Part shown: positions 5,015 to 9,794 of the stretch, in pieces
How the letters are laid out: each line of letters begins with the position of its first letter
Position numbering within the stretch: position 1 is the first letter of the stretch
NCBI GenBank assembly: GCA_013361975.1
Contig: JABFXB010000023.1
Span: forward strand, 1-9,794
Direction: 5' to 3'
DNA length: 9,794 nt
Origin: Dermatophilaceae bacterium
Lineage (GTDB): Bacteria > Actinomycetota > Actinomycetes > Actinomycetales > Dermatophilaceae
Position numbers and translations under genes: made by a program
The notes under the pieces: model-generated
The model's input: only the letters and a program-made list of their open reading frames with translations
Databases searched by the model: none
What the model was told of the DNA's origin: nothing

Positions 5015-6097
5015 ATGACCGAGACCGTCGTCGCCATCGGCACGCGCAAGGGACTGTGGATCGCACGCAGCAGCGATCGCACCGAGTGGACTCTCGAGGG
5101 CCCGCACTTCCTCATGAGCGAGGTCGCGTCCGTCGCCATCGACACGCGGCAGGGCCGCTCGACCGTGCTCGCCGGGGTCAAGTCGTGGCACTGGGGGCCG
5201 ACCGTGCAGGCCTCGACCGACGGTGGGCGCACCTGGACCGAGAGCGCCGAGCGCGCCCTCGCGTTCCCGAGCGACACCGACACCGCGCTCGAGCGCGTCT
5301 GGCAGCTGACCCCCGACCCCAACGACGCCGACGTCGTCTGGGCCGGCGTCGAGCCGCACGCCCTCTTCAAGAGCACCGACCGCGGTGAGCGCTACGAGCT
5401 GGTCCGGGGTCTGTGGGACCACCCGCACCGACCCACCTGGGAGCCCGGCTTCGGCGGCGGCGCGGTGCACACCATCGTGCCCGAGCCCGGCCACCCCGAG
5501 TCGATGCTCGTCGCCATGAGCGCCGGCGGGGTCTACCGCTCGGCCGACGGCGGCGCGACGTGGTCGCCCAGCAACCCCGGCATCCGGGCCGGCTTCATGC
5601 CCGACAACGAGTACCCCGAGTACGGCCAGTGCGTGCACAAGGTGGCGCGCGGCCAGGGCGACGGCGAGCTCTTCGCCCAGAACCACAACGGCGTCTACCG
5701 GTCGAGCGACAACGGGCAGTCCTGGCAGTCGATCGCCGAGGGCCTGCCGACGGACTTCGGTTTCACCGTTCTCGCGCACCCGACCCGGCCGGGCGTCGTC
5801 TGGGTCGTGCCCGTCGCCGACGCGGGTGAGCGCATCCCACCCGACGCGCAGCTGCAGGTGCAACGGTCCGACGACGCCGGTGCCACGTGGCGTCGGCAGG
5901 CCGCCGGGTTGCCCGACCACAGCTACACCTGCGTGCTGCGCGACGCCGCCGGCCTCGACTCCGCCGACCCCGTCGGCGTCTACCTCGGCACGCGCAACGG
6001 CGACGTCTTCGCGTCGGCCGACGAGGGTGAGACCTTCCAGCGCATCGCGACGCAGCTGCCCGACGTCCTCGTGGTCCGCGCGGCCCAGCTCGTCTGA
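5015..6097 (+). CDS. BNR/Asp-box beta-propeller protein (sialidase-like or VPS10-like), no signal peptide
   Basis: This 360-residue protein has six Asp-box turns (S-x-D-x-G-x-[TS]-[WF]-like): STDGGRTW 67-74, STDRGERY 120-127, SADGGATW 176-183, SSDNGQSW 230-237, SDDAGATW 285-292 and SADEGETF 334-341. About 50-60 residues separate the boxes, as in a six- or seven-bladed propeller. It begins TETVVAIGTRKGLWIARS, which is typical of the exo-alpha-sialidase or WD40/YVTN/BNR-like annotations. I see no clear sialidase Arg triad or FRIP motif and no signal peptide, so hydrolase activity is doubtful and it is probably cytoplasmic. I prefer the ATG at 5015 over the GTG at 5000, because the five extra residues look non-conserved and the promoter overlaps them. 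It lies 17 bp before a MoaD/ThiS gene; I recall this pairing from other actinobacteria, which suggests a functional link of unknown nature. Confidence 0.85.
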   Translation: MTETVVAIGTRKGLWIARSSDRTEWTLEGPHFLMSEVASVAIDTRQGRSTVLAGVKSWHWGPTVQASTDGGRTWTESAERALAFPSDTDTALERVWQLTPDPNDADVVWAGVEPHALFKSTDRGERYELVRGLWDHPHRPTWEPGFGGGAVHTIVPEPGHPESMLVAMSAGGVYRSADGGATWSPSNPGIRAGFMPDNEYPEYGQCVHKVARGQGDGELFAQNHNGVYRSSDNGQSWQSIAEGLPTDFGFTVLAHPTRPGVVWVVPVADAGERIPPDAQLQVQRSDDAGATWRRQAAGLPDHSYTCVLRDAAGLDSADPVGVYLGTRNGDVFASADEGETFQRIATQLPDVLVVRAAQLV

Positions 6098-6114
6098 GTT
6101 CCAAGGGGTTCCGT

Positions 6115-6411
6115 ATGCCGTCCGCTCCCGTTCGCGTCATCCTTCCGGGCATGCTGCGCGACCTCGTCGGAGGCGTCGCCGAGATCGAGGTCGAGTCGTC
6201 CGGCGACGCCCAGACCGTCGCGGAGCTGCTCGACCGCGCCTTCGCCGAGCACCGCATCCTCGACGGCAAGGTGCGCGACGAGCGCGGTCAGATCCGTCGG
6301 CACGTCAAGGTCTTCGTCAACGGCGAGGACGCCACGCGTGGCGAGGGCATCGGCGCGGTGGTGCCCGCCGGGGCACGGGTCCACATCATCAACGCCGTGT
6401 CGGGCGGCTGA
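6115..6411 (+). CDS. MoaD/ThiS family ubiquitin-like protein with C-terminal Gly-Gly
   Basis: This 98-residue beta-grasp protein resembles MoaD, the small subunit of molybdopterin synthase, and ThiS, the sulfur carrier for thiamine. In these families an E1-like enzyme adenylates the C-terminal Gly-Gly, which then becomes a thiocarboxylate. Seen here: PVRVILPGMLRDLVGG, AQTVAELLDRAF, HVKVFVNGEDATR and the end GARVHIINAVSGG, with Gly-Gly exactly at the terminus. Length is slightly above the usual 80-90. The ATG is supported by AAGGGG (6103-6108) 6 nt upstream. It lies 17 bp behind the beta-propeller gene in a clear operon. No MoeB, ThiF, MoaE or ThiG is nearby, so it may serve a sulfur-transfer or protein-conjugation role other than Moco synthesis. 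Gene symbols moaD or thiS would be over-assignment. Confidence 0.9.
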   Translation: MPSAPVRVILPGMLRDLVGGVAEIEVESSGDAQTVAELLDRAFAEHRILDGKVRDERGQIRRHVKVFVNGEDATRGEGIGAVVPAGARVHIINAVSGG

Positions 6412-6417
6412 ACCGCC
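6403..6417. terminator. Small stem-loop over the convergent junction
   Basis: GGCGG (6403-6407) pairs with CCGCC (6413-6417) around CTGAA, spanning the MoaD-like stop codon. It is the only structure I see in the 17-bp gap between convergent genes. With five pairs and no T-run it is a weak terminator at best, so the two transcripts may overlap. Confidence 0.3.
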
Positions 6418-6428
6418 TCGTCCGACGG

Positions 6429-7856
6429 TCAGCGCGACCAGACGGGTCGCATCGCCAGGGGGAAGGTGGCGCGCAGCACGGTGCCGCCGCCCGGCCGCTC
6501 CGTGATCCTGACGTCGCCCCCGAAGGTCCGCAGGGTGTCGCGCAGCAGCCGCAGACCGAGGTGGCCCTCGCCACCGGGGAGCCCGTCCGGGCCGAGCGCG
6601 CCCCCGGGCCCCAGGCCGACGCCGTCGTCGCAGACCTCGACCGTCGCACGGTCGCCCTCGATGCCGGCTGTGACCTCCACCTGGGCAGCGTGGGCGTGCT
6701 TGGCGACGTTGCGCAGCGCCTCGCGCACGATGCGGTAGGTCAGCTGGGCGACGGCCAGCGGCTCGCCGAGACGCGAGTCCACGGCCACCGCCACCTCGGT
6801 GCCGGCGCGCCGCTGGCGTTCGGCCAGGTCCTGCACGGCGGGCTCGAGACCGCCGTGCTCGAGGTCGGCGGGGTAGACGTCGGTCAGCAGCTCGCGTACG
6901 CCCGCGACGCCCCGGGCGACATCCTTGTGGACCTGCTCGAGCAGCCCACGGGCGGCGTTGGCCTCGGGCGGCAGGGCGGCCGCCACCGTCGGCAGCGCGT
7001 AGCCGAGCGCGACGATGTCCTGGACGATGCCGTCGTGGAGGTCCTGTGACAGGCGCCGCCGCTCGAGGTCCGATGCCGACAGGGCCTGCGCCATCATCTC
7101 CTCGCGTTCGGCAAGTCCCCGGTCGACGCGTCGCGCCAGCGACAGGGCGAGGGGGAGCAGTGCGAGCGCGAGCAGCAGCAGCGCGACGAGTCCCAGCGTC
7201 GTGAACTGCCAGCGGATGTCGCTCACGTCCTGGCGGATCCGTTCGGTCGGCCAGTACGCCTCGAAGACCAGTGGGGTGCCGTCGTCGGCGCGGAAGCCGA
7301 CGTACACCTCGATGAGCTCCTCCTCCGACCGTTCCTGCGCGTTCTCCGGCTTGTCGAGGTCGGAGACCTGGCCCGTCGCCTGGGTCGTGCCGAAGAGCTC
7401 TTCGACGTCGGGCTCGAGCTCGAACTTCTGGCCGGTCACGCCGGGCTCGTCGCTCCACAGCACGCGACCGTCGCGGGTCCAGATCTTCATGTGGGCGATC
7501 GAGCCGTCCGCCATCCGCGAGCTCATGAGGTGGACCAAGGCCTGCGTCGCCCCTGGGTCGCCGGCGAGGACCTTCTTGTCGACCAGGGGTTTGACCACGG
7601 AGTTGGCGTAGGCCACGCTCCGGGCCGTCGCCTCGCGCAGCGAGAGACGCTCGGCGAGAGGGGTCGACAGCAGCAGCGTGCCCGCAGCCACGAGGCCGAG
7701 CACCGCAGCGCTCCAGAGCAGGAACCGGATCACGGAGTCGCGCACGACCTTCGAGCGGCCCCGGTGCGGCACGTCGAGCTGCGCCGGTGACGTGCCGCTG
7801 GTCCGCGCGGCTCTGACCGGAACGGCCTTCGTCTTCGGTGGTGTCTTCACGAGCAT
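6429..7856 (-). CDS. Membrane sensor histidine kinase, NarL/HisKA_3 type
   Basis: This 475-residue kinase has a basic cytoplasmic N-tail (1-40), TM1 (about 43-64), an extracytoplasmic sensor of some 150 residues (65-215) and TM2 (about 218-241). A linker helix leads to a HisKA_3 dimerisation domain with the phospho-accepting His274 in RRRLSQDLHDGIVQDIVALG. The HATPase domain shows the N-box REALRNVAKHA (N383), G1 CDDGVGLG (409-416), G2 GHLGLRLLRD (431-440) and a terminal PGGGTVLRATFPL. The sensor domain contains KIWTRDGRVLWSDEPGVTG and ends VYVGFRADDGTPLVFEAYWP, a Cache/PAS-like strand pattern. The ligand is unknown. The ATG is 4 nt after the stop of the response regulator, so the two are translated from one mRNA. 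It converges on the MoaD-like gene with a 17-bp gap. Confidence 0.95.
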   Translation of the reverse strand: MLVKTPPKTKAVPVRAARTSGTSPAQLDVPHRGRSKVVRDSVIRFLLWSAAVLGLVAAGTLLLSTPLAERLSLREATARSVAYANSVVKPLVDKKVLAGDPGATQALVHLMSSRMADGSIAHMKIWTRDGRVLWSDEPGVTGQKFELEPDVEELFGTTQATGQVSDLDKPENAQERSEEELIEVYVGFRADDGTPLVFEAYWPTERIRQDVSDIRWQFTTLGLVALLLLALALLPLALSLARRVDRGLAEREEMMAQALSASDLERRRLSQDLHDGIVQDIVALGYALPTVAAALPPEANAARGLLEQVHKDVARGVAGVRELLTDVYPADLEHGGLEPAVQDLAERQRRAGTEVAVAVDSRLGEPLAVAQLTYRIVREALRNVAKHAHAAQVEVTAGIEGDRATVEVCDDGVGLGPGGALGPDGLPGGEGHLGLRLLRDTLRTFGGDVRITERPGGGTVLRATFPLAMRPVWSR

Positions 7857-7860
7857 TGGC

Positions 7861-8514
7861 TCAGTCCTCGTCCGGGAGCTGGATGAGCCTGCGGCGCAGG
7901 GCGACCATCACTGCTTCGAGCTGGCTGTGCGCGTCGAGCTTCACGAGGAGGCTCTTGATGTAGCCGCGGCAGGTCAGGACCGAGATGCCGAGCGCCCGCG
8001 CGATGGTCGTGGGGTCGCGTCCCTCGGCCAGCAGGGTGAGCACCTCTCGCTCGCGAGCCGTCAGGAGGTCGGGGGTGGGGCGAGAGACCGAGGCCGGGCT
8101 GATGAGCGCGCGCAGCAGGAGCGGGTGGACCGCGAAGCCGTCCCTCGGAGCGGTGCGCACGGACTCCATGAGCTCCGTCAGCGGACCACCCTTGGGCAGC
8201 ACCGCGCAGGCCCCCGCATCTGCTGCCCTCGTCAACAGGGACTCGTCCACGTGCGCGGTGAGCACGACGACACGCGTCTCGGGCCGGTCGTTGGTGATGG
8301 TCCGGGTGACCTCGACGCCGTCACCGTCATCGAGCCGCACGTCCATCACGACGACGTCGGGGGAGGCCGTGGCCACCAGGTCGGTGGCCTCTCGTGCACC
8401 GTGGGCGGTTCCGATGCACTCCATGCCCCCTTCCGCCGAGATCGCGAGGCACAACGCGTCGGCGAGGGTCCGGTGGTCGTCCACCACCAGGACTCGTAGG
8501 ACATCAGACGTCAT
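7861..8514 (-). CDS. LuxR/NarL-family response regulator
   Basis: This 217-residue regulator is phosphorylated by the kinase encoded downstream and binds DNA. The receiver domain (about 6-122) has acidic Asp12-Asp13 in VVDDH, phospho-acceptor Asp58 in VVMDVRLDDGDG, Thr86 in VVLTAHV and Lys108 in AVLPKGG. The HTH_LUXR domain (about 148-210) has LTAREREVLTLLAEG, IARALGIS, TCRGYIKSLLVKL and AHSQLEAV. The start is the ATG at 8514, not the longer frame to 8610. MTSDVLRVLVVDD fits the family start, and GAGGGGGG lies 6 nt upstream. The order regulator then kinase with a 4-nt gap implies tight coupling. The leader folds into a GC-rich hairpin that hides the ribosome-binding site. Confidence 0.95.
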   Translation of the reverse strand: MTSDVLRVLVVDDHRTLADALCLAISAEGGMECIGTAHGAREATDLVATASPDVVVMDVRLDDGDGVEVTRTITNDRPETRVVVLTAHVDESLLTRAADAGACAVLPKGGPLTELMESVRTAPRDGFAVHPLLLRALISPASVSRPTPDLLTAREREVLTLLAEGRDPTTIARALGISVLTCRGYIKSLLVKLDAHSQLEAVMVALRRRLIQLPDED

Positions 8515-8550
8515 CGAGAACCCCCCTCGCGGGGGCCCCGCGCCCCCCGT
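8515..8550 (-). promoter_or_regulatory. GC-rich leader hairpins over the response regulator ribosome-binding site
   Basis: In the mRNA the SD GAGGGGGG (8521-8528) lies 6 nt before the ATG. Directly upstream is CCCCC, which can pair with the SD G-run through a GCGA loop of GNRA type, hiding the SD. The same CCCCC can instead pair with an earlier GGGGG-rich tract (about 8543-8549) via a 7-nt loop, leaving the SD free. The two folds exclude each other. Structures are read by eye; function is inferred. Confidence 0.5.
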
Positions 8551-8751
8551 CACTTCCCCCTTGGCCCAGTATCGGGGCAGTCCTTCTTGCGCGACGGGAA
8601 ATCGTCCCAATTACCGGGGGTCGTCCGGTGTGCGCGAGATCTGGTCGGGCGATCGCGACGTACCCCGGTCGGCAGCGGGACCGCACCGGCCCAACGGAGC
8701 GCGACCACACGGCATACGTCGTCGACGTCATCATGCGCATCGTGCCCGGGG
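8515..8751. other. Intergenic region upstream of the two-component operon
   Basis: These 237 bp between signal peptidase and response regulator must hold the operon promoter. I see GATACT on the minus strand (about 8567-8572) as the best -10 candidate, without a good -35. There is a GGGA-N5-TCCC inverted repeat (about 8597-8609), a 13-bp palindrome ACGTCG-T-CGACGT (8716-8728) and an 8-bp palindrome ATGCGCAT (8733-8740) just after the signal peptidase stop. I find no credible gene here. Confidence 0.5.
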
Positions 8752-9417
8752 CTACCGGCCGAGGACCCGGCCCTCGACGGCGTCGAGTCCGGCCGCGCCC
8801 AGGTCGCGGGAGTCGACGGAGGTGGCGCGGGCGTCACCCAGCACGAACACCGCGTCGCGCGGCACCGTGACCGGTCCGAACCACACGCCGTCGACCGACT
8901 CGAGGTCGACGAACGGCTCGTCCACGCGCGTGCCGTTGACGACGAGGGCACCGTCGTCGAGCTCCACCGTGTCGCCACCGATGCCGACCACGCGCTTGAC
9001 CAGCGACGTGCCGCGCACGGTGCGGACCGCCGCGTCGACGCGGTCGGGGGACAGCCCCACGACGCCGTCGGCCGCGGCGGCGGCGGCCGTCTCCGACCAG
9101 CGACTCCCGTCGAGCACCACAACGTCGCCGCGTCCGACCGCCCCGGCCCAGGGCTGCTTGAGCAGGAGCACCTGATCGCCGGGCGTCAGGGTGGGCGTCA
9201 TCGAGTCGGAGGTGACCCGAACGGGTTGCAGCACCCAGGTCAGCGTCGCGGCAAGGGCCGTGGCCACGACACCGACCGCCAGCGCCCGACGGTGTCGCAC
9301 CAGGACGCCGCGCAGCCCCGTCCGTGGCGAGGCGATCCCGGTGACGTCGGACCGCCCGAGGGAAGTGGAGCTGCCCTCGGGTTCCGTCCCTGTCCGGTTC
9401 GGCAGCTGTCGGCTCAC
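8752..9417 (-). CDS. lepB: Signal peptidase I
   Basis: Type I signal peptidase cleaves signal peptides of exported proteins on the outer membrane face. The GTG start at 9417 gives 221 residues. It shares a GTGA overlap with the TGA of the upstream gene, which fixes the start; the frame continues upstream but reads as the Arg-rich shadow of that gene. One membrane segment lies at about 45-64 after a basic RHRR. Conserved boxes: VTSDSMTPTLTPGD with nucleophile Ser72 (box B), GDVVVLDG (box C), SLVKRVVGIGGDTVEL with general base Lys141 (box D), and GDARATSVDSRDLG (box E, where the usual GDN has GDA). A roughly 35-residue Ala-rich insert lies between boxes C and D. The gene ends 237 bp before the two-component operon, and no clear terminator follows. 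Actinobacteria often carry several paralogues, so this may be a specialised copy. Confidence 0.92.
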   Translation of the reverse strand: MSRQLPNRTGTEPEGSSTSLGRSDVTGIASPRTGLRGVLVRHRRALAVGVVATALAATLTWVLQPVRVTSDSMTPTLTPGDQVLLLKQPWAGAVGRGDVVVLDGSRWSETAAAAAADGVVGLSPDRVDAAVRTVRGTSLVKRVVGIGGDTVELDDGALVVNGTRVDEPFVDLESVDGVWFGPVTVPRDAVFVLGDARATSVDSRDLGAAGLDAVEGRVLGR

Positions 9418-9794
9418 GTGAAGCGCACCAGACCCCAGACCACCCAGCCGCACACGCCGACGGCGAGGAGGAGGTTGCCGACGCACCGCCGTTGCCCCGC
9501 GGGCAGCATGCCGACGAGGAGCGCGAGTGCCCCCAGCTCGGCGACCACGCACACGAGGTCGAGCGCTCCCACCGACTCGACGGCGGCGTCGGCCCCGGAG
9601 CCCGGGATCACGGGCATGCCGTTGCCCCGGCCGCCGGGCACCTGTGACCCGCCGTGGTGGCTCGCACCCATCCCGAGCCCCTGGTGCACGGCGTCCGCGT
9701 GAAACGGCAGGCCGATGGTGCGCGACACGACGTAGAGCGCTACCAGTCCCGACGTGAGGAGCACCGCCGCCGGGACGAGCCGGGCGCCGAGCCC
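9414..9794 (-). CDS. Small membrane protein of unknown function (partial at right edge)
   Basis: The frame is open to the window edge. A GTG at 9764 is possible, but upstream residues (GLGARLVPAAV) extend the first hydrophobic segment, so the true start is probably outside. Three membrane segments are visible: the first ends at YVVSRTIGLP, the second is LDLVCVVAELGALALLVGML and the third NLLLAVGVCGWVVWGLV. The loop between the first two is long and rich in His, Gly and Met (FHADAVHQGLGMGASHHGG, then GNGMPVIPG). The SRTIGLP and VESVGALDL signature recurs, as I recall, in uncharacterised actinobacterial membrane proteins. It overlaps the signal peptidase start by four bases, so the two are translationally coupled. 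I do not recognise a function; metal binding by the loop is a speculation. Confidence 0.75.
   Translation of the reverse strand, partial: GLGARLVPAAVLLTSGLVALYVVSRTIGLPFHADAVHQGLGMGASHHGGSQVPGGRGNGMPVIPGSGADAAVESVGALDLVCVVAELGALALLVGMLPAGQRRCVGNLLLAVGVCGWVVWGLVRFT

Noticed and set aside
3890..5920. Very long minus-strand open frame opposite the hydroxyacid dehydrogenase and propeller genes
   Set aside because: Its composition (His, Gly, Asp, Arg rich, no domain) is typical of an antisense frame in high-GC DNA, and both plus-strand genes have clear families.
8384..8394. GTGGCCTCTCG, identical to 11 bases of the repeat module
   Set aside because: It lies inside the receiver domain of the response regulator and encodes the ordinary family residues A-R-E-A-T, so it is most likely a coincidence of GC-rich codons.
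8515..8610. 32-residue N-terminal extension of the response regulator
   Set aside because: The extension is Gly/Pro-rich and unlike receiver domains; the ATG at 8514 has a strong SD 6 nt upstream.
9418..9552. 45-residue N-terminal extension of signal peptidase
   Set aside because: The Arg-rich reading is the out-of-frame shadow of the upstream membrane protein; the GTG at 9417 overlaps its stop codon by the usual four bases.

Overview
The window is very GC-rich, tightly packed, and has strong G/C bias at third codon positions. The proteins look actinobacterial: GatB, a YiiM-like MOSC protein, a soluble PQQ-type sugar dehydrogenase lipoprotein, a NarL-type two-component pair and a small type I signal peptidase. 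The best guess is a Micrococcales chromosome, possibly Intrasporangiaceae-like. That assignment comes from protein style and is not a database result. I see no tRNA, rRNA, CRISPR, transposase or phage gene.

Layout. From 2 to 982 (+) is the C-terminal two thirds of gatB, which enters from the left edge. Between 984 and 1128, in a convergent gap, lies a dense block of repeats: 32-bp tandem units, a near-perfect hairpin and a 17-bp outer inverted repeat. On the minus strand follow a DUF937 protein with a glycine-rich tail (1141-1848) and a two-gene unit reading right to left, MOSC protein (3234-3893) then PQQ-type sugar dehydrogenase lipoprotein (1953-3194). A 101-bp divergent spacer (3894-3994) has a TANNNT -10 box 6-7 nt from each start codon, so both flanking genes look leaderless. 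On the plus strand come a D-2-hydroxyacid dehydrogenase (3995-4948), a six-Asp-box BNR beta-propeller protein (5015-6097) and a MoaD/ThiS ubiquitin-like protein ending in Gly-Gly (6115-6411). A tail-to-tail junction of 17 bp leads to a minus-strand two-component operon, response regulator (7861-8514) then histidine kinase (6429-7856). A 237-bp intergenic region follows. The right edge holds a translationally coupled pair on the minus strand: a His/Gly-rich small membrane protein running off the edge (9414-9794) and signal peptidase I (8752-9417).

How the genes work together. GatB belongs to the tRNA-dependent amidotransferase. The kinase and regulator form a classic membrane-sensing pair with an unknown signal. 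MOSC and PQQ-type genes suggest a redox or detoxification unit. The propeller and MoaD-like genes are 17 bp apart and clearly co-transcribed, but no E1-like activating enzyme or sulfurtransferase is present, so the role of this pair is the main functional puzzle. Nothing here is an obvious new defence or mobile system. The more unusual signals are in the non-coding DNA: the repeat block and its match to the DUF937 ribosome-binding site, the divergent leaderless promoters with an inverted repeat, and a GC-rich leader that can hide the ribosome-binding site of the response regulator.
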